64,000 nt of DNA. Origin: Moritella sp. PE36. Its GTDB lineage: Bacteria; Pseudomonadota; Gammaproteobacteria; Enterobacterales; Moritellaceae. The DNA lies in assembly GCF_000170855.1 (NCBI RefSeq), contig NZ_ABCQ01000001.1, positions 124,001-188,000 of the forward strand, given 5' to 3'. The position numbers were made by a program, and so were the translations under genes. The notes under the pieces were generated by a model, which saw only the letters and a list, made by a program, of their open reading frames with translations, did no database searches and was not told the origin of the DNA. This document shows, piece by piece, positions 23,201 through 31,420 of this stretch (positions within the stretch are counted from its first letter, which is position 1; each line of letters starts with the position of its first letter).

Positions 23201-23262
23201 CTATTAGGCTCATAAAATGAGTTGAATAATCCCCTATTCGGCTCATAATGTGAGTCGAATAG
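23201..23262. repeat. Two tandem palindromes upstream of the Fic gene
   Basis: Two related palindromes lie 31-92 bases before the Fic start. The first, 23201-23229, has arms CTATTAGGCTCAT and ATGAGTTGAATAA around AAA (nine of 13 positions pair). The second, 23234-23262, has arms CTATTCGGCTCA and TGAGTCGAATAG around TAATG (11 of 12). A further half site (TATGAGTC) is near 23183. They cover the region where the promoter should be, so they may be operators for the C-terminal winged helix of the Fic protein; this is inference. Confidence 0.75.
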
Positions 23263-23292
23263 CTTGATTAATTGACTCAGTGTGAGGTGACT

Positions 23293-24396
23293 ATGTGGAT
23301 ATGGGAACAAGGTGAATGGCCTAACTTTACCTGGAGTGAAGCTGACATATCGCCAATTTTGCGCCAAGCACACTTTAACCAAGGTTTATTACTTGGCAAA
23401 GTTAAAGCTCAGAATAACAATGAACAACAAGTTGCGCTCGATACTCTGCTCGCTAATATCGTCTACTCTAGTGCGATTGAAGATGAAAAGCTTAATGCCT
23501 TTTCAATACGTTCATCGCTAGCGAATAAATTAGGCATCAGCGAAGAAAAACCGTATCCGACATCAGAAAAGACCGATGGTCTTGCCGAGATCATGCTCGA
23601 CGCGATTACTAATTTAGATGACGAACTTACCCTTGAGCGCATCCTAAATTGGCACACATTATTATTTCCAGAAGGTTATACCCTATTCAATCCGGTACAA
23701 GGTGGCGTATTACGCGGTGATACTCCTATGCAAGTGGTATCAGGTCGATTAGACCGTCCTACTGTTCACTTTGAAGCACCACCAAGGCATGTTTTAGATA
23801 ATGAGTTAACCGCCTTTATCACTTGGTTTAATCAATCAAAAACAAACAACATATTAGACCCTTTGATACGCGCAGCCATCACCCACTTATGGTTTGTGAC
23901 ATTGCATCCTCTCGATGACGGTAATGGTCGTATCACACGTCTACTGACAGACCTTGCCTTAGCGCAAGCGGAAAACCAATCAATTCGTTTTTATGCTATG
24001 TCAGTGAGTATCTTGGCCAGACGTAAAGGTTATTACGAGATATTAGAACAAACTCAGAAAGGTGAAACAGATATTACCGCTTGGTTAACCTGGTTTTTTG
24101 ATACGTTAAATCACACGTTATTATCCACATTGCAGGATATTGAACAAACGGTATTGAAAACCAATTACTGGCTTCGCATTGATCAGACTCAACTAACAGC
24201 AGAACAAGTAAAAGTAATCAATCGCTTATTAGATGGTGACTTTGACCAAGGTATTAACTCGAGTCAATATCAAAAAGTCGCCAAGGTAAGTAAAGCTACA
24301 GCCACTCGACATTTAAATACTTTAATCGAACTTGGCTGCTTGAACAAAACTGGCGCAGGTGGACGTAGCACGCGTTATTTAATTAATTATATCTAA
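23293..24396 (+). CDS. Fic family protein (DUF4172-Fic-winged helix type)
   Basis: Fic domains usually transfer AMP from ATP to hydroxyl side chains of target proteins. The start is the ATG at 23293, with GAGGTG three bases upstream. The 367-residue protein begins with a DUF4172-like domain (MWIWEQGEWPNFTW), has the active-site motif HPLDDGNGRITR at about residues 205-216, and ends in a helix-turn-helix segment (VAKVSKATATRHLNTLIELG, about 315-340). An N-terminal SSAIED (S59-D64) resembles the inhibitory motif [ST]xxxE[GN] of class II Fic proteins, with Asp at the last position. No antitoxin gene is adjacent. Target unknown. Related palindromes flank the gene on both sides. Confidence 0.9.
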   Translation: MWIWEQGEWPNFTWSEADISPILRQAHFNQGLLLGKVKAQNNNEQQVALDTLLANIVYSSAIEDEKLNAFSIRSSLANKLGISEEKPYPTSEKTDGLAEIMLDAITNLDDELTLERILNWHTLLFPEGYTLFNPVQGGVLRGDTPMQVVSGRLDRPTVHFEAPPRHVLDNELTAFITWFNQSKTNNILDPLIRAAITHLWFVTLHPLDDGNGRITRLLTDLALAQAENQSIRFYAMSVSILARRKGYYEILEQTQKGETDITAWLTWFFDTLNHTLLSTLQDIEQTVLKTNYWLRIDQTQLTAEQVKVINRLLDGDFDQGINSSQYQKVAKVSKATATRHLNTLIELGCLNKTGAGGRSTRYLINYI

Positions 24397-24401
24397 TTAA
24401 T

Positions 24402-24430
24402 CTATTCGGCTCATAACATGAGTCGAATAG
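24402..24430. repeat. Downstream copy of the Fic-flanking palindrome
   Basis: Arms CTATTCGGCTCAT and ATGAGTCGAATAG flank AAC (12 of 13 positions pair), starting six bases past the Fic stop. The identity with the upstream copy at 23234 continues past the palindrome (GAATAGC, then TTAAT), giving a direct repeat of about 41 bases with about five differences. Confidence 0.8.
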
Positions 24431-24496
24431 CATGGTTAATCGCATCATTAGCCTCCATTTGATCACAACCCGCTCGGTTTACTTTATCCCAGGCAC

Positions 24497-24525
24497 AAAA
24501 AAGCCACTGCAACTGCAGTGGCTTA
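24497..24525 (-). terminator. Rho-independent terminator after ptsG
   Basis: On the minus strand AAGCCACTGCA and TGCAGTGGCTT pair and are followed by six Ts. It lies 19 bases past the ptsG stop. Confidence 0.9.
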
Positions 24526-24543
24526 AATCAATCAGGTGAGTGA

Positions 24544-26004
24544 TTATAGCGTATTGATATACTCTTCCATATCAGTACGTAGGTTATCAGACTTAGTACC
24601 GAAGATAGCTTGGATACCAGAGCCAACCACAACGACAGCTCGTGCACCTAACGCTTTCAGTTTATCTTGGTCAACATCATCGATAGAGTTAACGCTGATA
24701 CGTAAACGAGTAATACATGCGTCTAGGTTAGTGATGTTGTCTTTACCACCGAATGCAGCCACTAATTCAGCCGCCATTGCATCCGTTGATACTGGCGCAG
24801 CAGCAACTTCTTCACTTTCATCTTCACGTCCTGGTGTTTTAAGATCTAACATCTTAATCACTACGCGGAATACAGTGTAGTAAATAACAGCATAAACAAG
24901 ACCAACAACCGGTAACCACCAGCCATTCGTTGACTGACTGAACAATACAGTGAAATCAATAAAACCGTGTGAGAATGTAGTACCGTGTTTAATGCCCAGT
25001 AAGATCATTACAACAAACGCAGAACCCGCTAGTAAAGCATGGATCACATACAGTACAGGTGCAACGAATAGGAATGCGAATTCGATTGGTTCAGTAATAC
25101 CGGTTAAGAATGAAGTCAGCGCAGCAGATGCCATGATGCCCATTACTTTAGCGCGATTTTCAGGCTTAGCTGAGTGCGCAATAGCGATTGCAGCAGCAGG
25201 TAGACCGAACATCTTAAACATATAACCACCAGCCATGTTGCCGGCAGTTGGGTCGCCTGCTACATAACGTGAGATCTCACCCGTAAACCACTCGCCATTG
25301 GCGGCAGTACAAAGTGTTTCAGTCGCAGCTGCGATAGCAGAACCATCAACCGATTTACAATATGCGCCCGCTTCGAAGAAGAAAGGTACATTCCAGATAT
25401 GGTGTAAACCAAATGGAATTAAGGCACGTTCAACAACGCCATAGATACCAAATGCCATTGCTGGATTTTGGTAAGCAGCCCAATCAGAGAATGTAGAGAT
25501 TGCGCCGCCGATTGGAGGCCAAACAACAGAAAGAACCAGACCAAGTGCAATAGCAGCAAAACCGGTAATGATTGGCACCGCACGTTTACCGGCGAAGAAA
25601 CCTAGATATTCAGGTAATTGAATACGGTAGAAGCGATTAAACACCCAACCAGCCAAAGCACCAACTAGAATACCACCCAGAACACCAGTATCGATGTTAT
25701 CAACACCCATCACGCCAGCCATAACACCTAGCGTTGCTGTCATGATGCCATAACCAACAATCGCAGCCAGACCCGCTACACCGTCATTTTTAGTAAAACC
25801 AAGTGCGACACCAATGGCAAATAGCAATGCCATTTGACCGAACACAGAGCCACCAGCTTGTTCCATGATGCTAGATAAGACATCAGGCATCCAACTAAAT
25901 TTAGCGGCACCAACACCTAATAAAATACCTGCAACCGGTAACACCGATACGGGTAACATTAATGACTTACCTACTTTCTGTAGATTTGCAAATGCGTTAC
26001 TCAT
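24544..26004 (-). CDS. ptsG: PTS glucose transporter subunit IIBC
   Basis: It imports and phosphorylates glucose. The 486-residue protein has the membrane IIC domain (about 1-395), a linker with the conserved [11 protein letters not shown], and a C-terminal IIB domain with phospho-acceptor cysteine C430 in NLDACITRL. There is no IIA domain, so it needs a separate EIIA-Glc. Similarity to E. coli PtsG is high throughout, including the N-terminus [20 protein letters not shown], which favours glucose over GlcNAc. The IIC loop near 215-245 is longer than in E. coli and contains two extra cysteines. Confidence 0.94.
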   Translation of the reverse strand: MSNAFANLQKVGKSLMLPVSVLPVAGILLGVGAAKFSWMPDVLSSIMEQAGGSVFGQMALLFAIGVALGFTKNDGVAGLAAIVGYGIMTATLGVMAGVMGVDNIDTGVLGGILVGALAGWVFNRFYRIQLPEYLGFFAGKRAVPIITGFAAIALGLVLSVVWPPIGGAISTFSDWAAYQNPAMAFGIYGVVERALIPFGLHHIWNVPFFFEAGAYCKSVDGSAIAAATETLCTAANGEWFTGEISRYVAGDPTAGNMAGGYMFKMFGLPAAAIAIAHSAKPENRAKVMGIMASAALTSFLTGITEPIEFAFLFVAPVLYVIHALLAGSAFVVMILLGIKHGTTFSHGFIDFTVLFSQSTNGWWLPVVGLVYAVIYYTVFRVVIKMLDLKTPGREDESEEVAAAPVSTDAMAAELVAAFGGKDNITNLDACITRLRISVNSIDDVDQDKLKALGARAVVVVGSGIQAIFGTKSDNLRTDMEEYINTL

Positions 26005-26445
26005 CTCTCACTCCTAATAGTGGACAAACTAAATAGTACTGCAACAGCAACCTGATACAGTTGAAATTTGTTAAGGATGCATGGTTAGCTTCCTTTGTTG
26101 GATTAACTATAGCCTGCTCAAAACAATACTCATAACAATTAGCGGATCGGCTGTTTAGATTTGAATAGCCACTCACAATGGTACAAAACGGTACAATTGG
26201 AGCAACTTTTTAATGCCGGAGTCAGTACATAAACAACCAAGGTGATTGCATAGCTGGTTTTTGTTTTAGGAAATGCGCTACAAAGCGGATATTTAGCCCA
26301 GAACACAGTAAAACGATAGGGATTGGCGTATTAGTGCAGGTTTTATGAAATAAAATGCAACCAGTAATCATATCAGCTTTACAGATAAACTTACGTAACA
26401 AAGTGTAACCTAAGTTTATCTGTACGTTATCAGCCTAAAAACGCG
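26005..26445. other. ptsG upstream region
   Basis: The 441-base gap between truC and ptsG holds no credible gene. On the minus strand it carries the presumed ptsG promoter region (TATAGT near 26108-26113), a weak CRP-like half site (TGTGAGTGGCT near 26170-26180), a three-codon reading frame with a good ribosome site (ATG-CAT-CCT-TAA at 26071-26082), and at its far end a 14-pair perfect inverted repeat (separate entry). Confidence 0.5.
26380..26424. repeat. 14-bp perfect inverted repeat after truC
   Basis: Arms TACAGATAAACTTA (26380-26393) and TAAGTTTATCTGTA (26411-26424) pair completely around 17 bases. It starts 22 bases past the truC stop. There is no T run on either side, so it is not a standard terminator; it could stabilise the truC message end or bind a protein. 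Confidence 0.85.
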
Positions 26446-27201
26446 CTATTTTACGGGTGTCTTCGGATGATAGTCACTTTCTTGTGCTGGCCAGCCAAAT
26501 TGCTCGAATAACCCTAATACTTCGTCACCAACAGCGGCTTCGATATGCACTGGTTGCGCTGTTACCGGATGGATAAAAGATAATGATTTTGCAATAAGTA
26601 ACAGACGTGGCAATTCAAAATGCTCACGATAAAACACATTATGACGACCATCACCATGGGTAGTATCGCCCACGATAGGGTGGAATAAATGCTTCATGTG
26701 ACGACGCAATTGATGCTTACGACCTGTTTGTGGCTCAAGCTCCATTAAACAATAACGACTCGTCGGGTGATTTTTACTTATCGGATACGGGATTTCAACC
26801 TGATGTAAGGGTTTATAATGCGTTACCGCTTCTTGCGCTTCTTTATCTTGCGTTGCTTGTTTATCGGCAATCTTATCCAGCTCTACTTTTAGGGCGTAAT
26901 CTAACGTCCCCGCCTCATTGATCCAACCACGCACCACAGCAAGGTAACGTTTGGTTAACGCATGCGCCTGAAATATCTCGCTCATCTGTCTTGCTACTTC
27001 GCTTGATAATGCAAATAACAACACGCCTGATGTGGGTCTATCTAAACGATGCACAGTATAAACATGCTGACCAATCTGATCTCGCACCATCTGCATGGCA
27101 AACTGCGTTTCATGACTGTCTAACCAACTGCGATGCACCAACAAACCAGCCGGTTTATCAATCGCCACCAAGTATTCATCTTGATATAAAATATCTAACA
27201 T
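26446..27201 (-). CDS. truC: tRNA pseudouridine(65) synthase
   Basis: It isomerises uridine 65 in the T-arm region of certain tRNAs. The 251-residue RluA-type protein has the active-site motif HRLDRPTSG with catalytic D54, same position as in E. coli TruC, and the motif LEPQTGRKHQLRRH. It lies next to yqcC as in E. coli (truC-yqcC), which supports TruC rather than an Rlu paralogue. Confidence 0.94.
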   Translation of the reverse strand: MLDILYQDEYLVAIDKPAGLLVHRSWLDSHETQFAMQMVRDQIGQHVYTVHRLDRPTSGVLLFALSSEVARQMSEIFQAHALTKRYLAVVRGWINEAGTLDYALKVELDKIADKQATQDKEAQEAVTHYKPLHQVEIPYPISKNHPTSRYCLMELEPQTGRKHQLRRHMKHLFHPIVGDTTHGDGRHNVFYREHFELPRLLLIAKSLSFIHPVTAQPVHIEAAVGDEVLGLFEQFGWPAQESDYHPKTPVK

Positions 27202-27242
27202 TGTGTTTTATTACCTAATTCGCTTTATTTAACTATTTTTAT

Positions 27243-27572
27243 TTAGTTTTTTTTATTTAACAGCTGATCAAACGATAAGATCAGGGCCAATAACTCACGC
27301 GTATCCGCAGTTACTGCTTTAAAGGCTTCTTCCGCCATTGGCTGTATCGCCATATTCTCAGGTAACGGCATTTGCATAACCACCCGCTGTGTCATCTTCG
27401 CTAAAAAGATAAACTGTAACCAATTTGTAAAAGGCATAGTATCAATACAAAATGGCGTGGTACTCGCAAGCGCTTCTACACTTGGCGGGATCTCATTCCA
27501 CAACGCGGCATTTTTTAATTCCACTTCAATCGCCGCTAATAGCTGTTGAGCCTGCAGATAGATCGTCATCAT
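27243..27572 (-). CDS. yqcC: YqcC family protein
   Basis: A small protein of unknown function found next to truC in many gammaproteobacteria. The start is placed at the ATG at 27572 (MMTIYLQAQQLL), which gives 109 residues, the same as E. coli YqcC; a longer opening to 27635 adds 21 unmatched residues. The segment PFCIDTMPFTNWLQFIFLAKM is the family core. No enzyme motif is visible. Confidence 0.88.
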   Translation of the reverse strand: MMTIYLQAQQLLAAIEVELKNAALWNEIPPSVEALASTTPFCIDTMPFTNWLQFIFLAKMTQRVVMQMPLPENMAIQPMAEEAFKAVTADTRELLALILSFDQLLNKKN

Positions 27573-27680
27573 AGTGTCTCGATTTAGGGTTCGCGACACC
27601 AAATCCGTACCGCGACCAAACAAATTTAGCCGCATTATACGTCAGCAACGGTCAGATACAAAAGCGCATCGTAATCTCAA

Positions 27681-27709
27681 TTCGCATCTTGATAGGGTTT
27701 GGGTATAAT
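27681..27709 (+). promoter_or_regulatory. Candidate promoter of the DUF3549 gene series
   Basis: TTCGCA (27681-27686) and TATAAT (27704-27709) are 17 bases apart, 55 bases before the ATG at 27764. The -10 is perfect and the -35 moderate. Confidence 0.55.
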
Positions 27710-27763
27710 ACGCAGATACTTAGGCTCCATTCGACACCACTTTTAACTTGGACACATTAGATC

Positions 27764-28825
27764 ATGGCAACTATGCATACCCTCAACACGCTATCGGAAT
27801 TTCTGTTACAAGCAAAGACACAATTTCGCGTGTATGACATGGGTCGTAAGATCAGCAAAATTTCAACCGACGACTTTATGCAGTTTGAATCCGCTCAACT
27901 ACCTTACCCGGCACCGTTGCAACGCCATGCTCAATTTGCGATCACCTTCTGGAATAAAAATGAGAATAACCAACACTATCTTTGGTTTCTTAAGTTCCCA
28001 TTAGATGAGCAAGGCCTACTGATCCAAGGGACGCGTCATGTCTTCCTTAACATGGTAGTTGAATCGCTTGGTCTAATGTTAGAAAAGACCCCAAGTGAAG
28101 AACAGCAAGAACAACTCGCAACAAACCCGTATGTATTTAAACCAAGCACAGATAAAGTGGCGATGTTAAATGCCGTTATCAACCGTGATTTCATTCGCCC
28201 AGAAAGTAAATACTATCCAACGGCGCATAACTACTTTGCCAATAAGCTTGGCTTTGAGCAGTGGCAAGAAGTGGGTGTACAAGGTATTTGCGATATCGCT
28301 GCGCGCTTAGATCGTGATAATAATGCGCAGCACGTCGCCGCGGCATTACCAAAATTACCAACAGAGCCATTATATTCACTTTGCCTGGCACTTGAGCACG
28401 AAGCCCTGCCAACCGCCATAAGTGAAGCAATAGCAACATTAATTAGTCAAGAAGCCGCATTAGCGACACCAAATGATGTACGCCTATCTATGCTAATCCG
28501 TGCATTATCAAGCGCACCTGCACAGGGACTACGCACAGACCTTTACCCTGCGTTGTTTAAACATAACGATATTAGCCAAACGATTGTCGCATTAGCTGGT
28601 CGCTGCTGGCATGACTTTGATGACGAAGCACGACTATTGGCATTCTTTGAAGCGGCGGTACAACAACAGCAAGGTCAAGAACTGTTTATTTATCTGTTCT
28701 CCGACTTAGTGGCAATACCAAGTCTACGTCATAAAGTGTTAGCCATGTTGCGTAATCCAAACCGCACCAATACCCTTGGCAGCGCAATTGGCCTGCTGTT
28801 TCGTCAACAACGCATTAAAGCATAA
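27764..28825 (+). CDS. DUF3549 family protein
   Basis: A 353-residue soluble protein of unknown function that I recognise as the DUF3549 family, seen in Vibrio and relatives beside truC-yqcC. The N-terminal half (about 1-150) contains conserved VYDMGRKISKI and YLWFLKFPLDEQG; the C-terminal half (about 170-350) is helical and alanine-rich with HEAT-like character. No signal peptide, membrane segment or catalytic motif is visible. It begins a plus-strand series of five genes of unknown role. Confidence 0.85.
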   Translation: MATMHTLNTLSEFLLQAKTQFRVYDMGRKISKISTDDFMQFESAQLPYPAPLQRHAQFAITFWNKNENNQHYLWFLKFPLDEQGLLIQGTRHVFLNMVVESLGLMLEKTPSEEQQEQLATNPYVFKPSTDKVAMLNAVINRDFIRPESKYYPTAHNYFANKLGFEQWQEVGVQGICDIAARLDRDNNAQHVAAALPKLPTEPLYSLCLALEHEALPTAISEAIATLISQEAALATPNDVRLSMLIRALSSAPAQGLRTDLYPALFKHNDISQTIVALAGRCWHDFDDEARLLAFFEAAVQQQQGQELFIYLFSDLVAIPSLRHKVLAMLRNPNRTNTLGSAIGLLFRQQRIKA

Positions 28826-28856
28826 TAATAAACCGCTATCACGGAGTGATTAAAAT

Positions 28857-29153
28857 ATGGGAAGTTTGTTAGCCATCGTCGTTGGATTTATCGGGGTTGT
28901 GATCTTTTCACACCTGCGTAAACAAGCAGAATTAGCCAATGCGCTAATCAAGCAATATTGCCAACAGCAACAACTACAATGGTTATCAACGGCCCAAGCG
29001 GGTATCGCTTGGCATCCGCACAAAGGCAGTTTATTTCGTTATAAATTTAACTTCGAGTTTAGTAGCAATGGTGAAAATGCCTATCAAGCTTGCCTTGTGA
29101 TGGCCGGACCAACTGTCTTAGAGTTTATCGTCCCGCCTTATGCAATAGATTAA
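28857..29153 (+). CDS. DUF3301 family membrane-anchored protein
   Basis: A 98-residue protein with an N-terminal membrane helix (LLAIVVGFIGVVIFSHL) and a cytosolic or periplasmic tail containing WLSTAQAGIAWHPHKGSLFRYKFNFEFSS, split here only by the family core. The ribosome site CGGAGTGA precedes the ATG. Function unknown; it lies 31 bases after the DUF3549 gene and is probably cotranscribed. Confidence 0.82.
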   Translation: MGSLLAIVVGFIGVVIFSHLRKQAELANALIKQYCQQQQLQWLSTAQAGIAWHPHKGSLFRYKFNFEFSSNGENAYQACLVMAGPTVLEFIVPPYAID

Positions 29154-29214
29154 CCGTGATAAACTAACGTTGTTGCTCATCTCTGGCTATACTGAAAAAA
29201 AACACTGGAGCCAG

Positions 29215-29445
29215 ATGATGCTGTTAGCCACGCAAACCTTAGAACTGTTATTTGCGCAACTTGGGTTAGATAATGATGAATTAAGCATGAAACGCTTTAT
29301 TAGTCAGCATAAACTCGACGCAGGCGTATTACTATTTGAAGCCCCTTTTTGGAACAACTCGCAAGCGATGTTCCTCAAAGAATCGATTTACGAAGATGCC
29401 GACTGGGCAGAAGTCATTGACCACCTTGATGCCATGCTGCGTTAA
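29215..29445 (+). CDS. DUF2789 family protein
   Basis: A 76-residue acidic helical protein. The start is placed at ATG 29215 because GGAG lies five bases upstream and the preceding open frame does not look like the family. The segments LFAQLGLDNDELSM and FLKESIYEDADWAEVIDHLD are characteristic of DUF2789. No function is known. Confidence 0.8.
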   Translation: MMLLATQTLELLFAQLGLDNDELSMKRFISQHKLDAGVLLFEAPFWNNSQAMFLKESIYEDADWAEVIDHLDAMLR

Positions 29446-29509
29446 TAATCCGCCAAGCCATCACGTCAATAACCTAAATACACAACCGAGAGACTAAGGA
29501 AGGAATACC

Positions 29510-29839
29510 ATGAGCCTACAACATATTGTTGATGCCGCAAACCGAGTGGCTCAAGAAGGGAAGCAACCCTCTGTTGCACTGATAAAATCGCGACTCACAC
29601 AGCCAGCCAACTTACGCGATATTATTGAAACACTGAAAACATGGAAATTTGATCCGATGGCCAGCATTCCGACCGCCAATACCCCGGTAGCAACCACCAC
29701 AGAAACGACAGATCCAATGTCCGCGCTGATTGCCAAAGAAATAGCCGCGGTGCGAGAAGAGTTCGCCCCACTACGCCAAGAAGTCATTGAACTAAGAGCT
29801 GAAATAGCGGCGTTAAAAAAAGCATTATTAACACAATAA
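29510..29839 (+). CDS. Small coiled-coil protein with KfrA_N-like start
   Basis: A 109-residue protein. Residues 1-50 (IVDAANRVAQEGKQPSVALI, ending in TLKTWKFDP) resemble the N-terminal DNA-binding domain of the plasmid protein KfrA; residues 51-68 are a Thr/Pro/Ala linker; residues 70-109 form a heptad-like helix (EIAAVREEF and ELRAEIAALKKALL) that should be a coiled coil. The ribosome site AGGAAGG is strong. Function unknown; DNA binding is inferred from resemblance only. Confidence 0.75.
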   Translation: MSLQHIVDAANRVAQEGKQPSVALIKSRLTQPANLRDIIETLKTWKFDPMASIPTANTPVATTTETTDPMSALIAKEIAAVREEFAPLRQEVIELRAEIAALKKALLTQ

Positions 29840-29857
29840 CTGGACAGAGAGAATACC

Positions 29858-30631
29858 TTGTTTACTGCAGAACTGACTTTTGAATGTTACCAAGACAGCA
29901 CCATTGAAGCTGTTGATGGCGCCATAACCCAACTTATTGATGCCTTACGTTACAACGGCCAAATATTGGGTCGTGAATTCCCAACCAGTATCGATGACGG
30001 CGTCTTTATTACCCGTGTTGTTTGTCCTGAAGAAGAAAGTCTACATCCAAGGCATCATTCAAGTCTTGTAGAAAAACGCTTACAGGCCTTGAGTGAGGCC
30101 GGTTTACTCGCGCCTAAAATCCGCCTGACAGGCATGGATTTACATTCAGATAATACCGACCCTTGTCAGCAGCCAGAATGGCAAGTGCTGTACACCCATT
30201 ACCTAAGCACTTGTTCACCTTTGCGTTGCGGTGAACATCTTGCGCCGATCCCACTTTACAAATTACCAACACCGGAAACAGACGATCATCAAGCGCTGTT
30301 ACGCTGGCAAGTGGATTGGAGCTCGACTGATGAATTACAAATGCACGGTACGACGCTACAACAAGCATGTAGCGACGTATTGACGGATATAAACAGTCCG
30401 TTAAATAATACCGGTTGGCAATTGGCGAAAGATATTGAACAACAAACCAATACACCCACGTATTATTATCTTTATCATTTAGCGGATGGCATAGAGAACG
30501 ATAATGAAGTACAAGCGCAGCAACGCCCTTGCCCAAGTTGTAATGGCGAATGGAAACTAACAACACCATTACACGGTATCTTTGATTTTAAATGCGACCC
30601 TTGCCGCCTATTATCCAACTTACCTTGGTAA
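29858..30631 (+). CDS. Zn-ribbon protein, DUF2310 family
   Basis: A 257-residue protein that I recognise as the DUF2310 family, annotated elsewhere as Zn-ribbon and possibly nucleic-acid binding. The C-terminus has two CxxC pairs (CPSC near 230 and CDPC near 249) that form a zinc ribbon. The start codon is TTG at 29858, 18 bases after the previous stop, with GAGAGA upstream; no nearer ATG exists. It ends the five-gene series facing syd. Confidence 0.85.
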   Translation: MFTAELTFECYQDSTIEAVDGAITQLIDALRYNGQILGREFPTSIDDGVFITRVVCPEEESLHPRHHSSLVEKRLQALSEAGLLAPKIRLTGMDLHSDNTDPCQQPEWQVLYTHYLSTCSPLRCGEHLAPIPLYKLPTPETDDHQALLRWQVDWSSTDELQMHGTTLQQACSDVLTDINSPLNNTGWQLAKDIEQQTNTPTYYYLYHLADGIENDNEVQAQQRPCPSCNGEWKLTTPLHGIFDFKCDPCRLLSNLPW

Positions 30632-30685
30632 TATGCCACATGTAATAACAATGATACGTGAGCAATAACAGCAGCAATAGACTGA

Positions 30686-30719
30686 CAAAAAATAGCGCGA
30701 ATTAATACCTGCGCTATTT
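30686..30719 (-). terminator. Terminator after syd (possibly bidirectional)
   Basis: Nine-pair stem AAATAGCGC / GCGCTATTT (30690-30698 with 30711-30719); on the minus strand it ends in six Ts. The outer bases TGACA and TGTCA extend the stem. It also lies after the convergent DUF2310 gene. Confidence 0.85.
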
Positions 30720-30739
30720 CACTGTCAGTAAACCGCTAT

Positions 30740-31309
30740 TTACGGCTCGAGTAACACAGGTGTCAATTGACTAATAAAGCTAGCCAAATCTGGGGCTAAT
30801 ACCGCGGTAATACCTTTACCTAAGGTTTCACGCACCACTTCGCCACTGACATTGTCTAGTGCAATAATCTGCATCTCATCGACGCAGCTAGCAATGAACA
30901 GTGTTGGCGGCTGCTTTAATGTTTTTTTCATCATCAAATGCGCAATCATATTTTCTTGTAAGCGGTCAAAATCATCTGCACTCCACACCTGTACCAATTC
31001 AATGATCTCATCATTAAAACTAGCTGGCATGTGATCACTAAAATAAGCACCAAAGAAATCAGCGATCTGCGGGTCTAGCTCAATATTTAGCGCTGACTCA
31101 ATATTACTAAATGACGTTATCTCATCACGTTTCACTGGCAACCAAGCTTTGTGATCAGCACGTAACTGTGCACTATTCGACGCTTCAATAAAGCACGGTG
31201 AATCCCACTCTGGATCAAACTCTTGTTGTGGTAAGTAGTCTTGTGCTTGCCAGAGTTGTTCACAGCGTGCATAAAAAGCAATAAGCGCATCGGTTACAGC
31301 TACAGTCAT
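30740..31309 (-). CDS. syd: SecY-interacting protein Syd
   Basis: A peripheral inner-membrane protein that binds SecY and may check the integrity of the Sec translocon. The start is the ATG at 31309, with GGGGA six bases upstream; an ATG four codons earlier has no ribosome site. The 189 residues include conserved WSADDFDRLQENMIAHL and PPTLFIASCVDEMQIIALDN, close to E. coli Syd (181 residues). In E. coli syd also lies near truC, yqcC and queF. Confidence 0.94.
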   Translation of the reverse strand: MTVAVTDALIAFYARCEQLWQAQDYLPQQEFDPEWDSPCFIEASNSAQLRADHKAWLPVKRDEITSFSNIESALNIELDPQIADFFGAYFSDHMPASFNDEIIELVQVWSADDFDRLQENMIAHLMMKKTLKQPPTLFIASCVDEMQIIALDNVSGEVVRETLGKGITAVLAPDLASFISQLTPVLLEP

Positions 31310-31420
31310 TATATTCCCCATAAAAATGATTAAATCCGCTATAGCATATCACTCCGCAGTAAAATTTATTACAATCTCGCTATTGATAAGTGAATTATCT
31401 GCAACCGACGAGAATTAACC

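Noticed and set aside
23293-24396. Fic toxin-antitoxin module
   Set aside because: No small antitoxin frame precedes or follows; the inhibitory motif seems to be inside the protein, so this is a class II-like single protein.
24544-26004. GlcNAc transporter NagE
   Set aside because: N-terminus, linker and IIB sequence match PtsG, and the IIA domain of NagE is absent.
30114-30569. Minus-strand 151-residue frame opposite the DUF2310 gene
   Set aside because: No ribosome site or recognisable domain, and it is fully contained in a gene with a zinc-ribbon signature.
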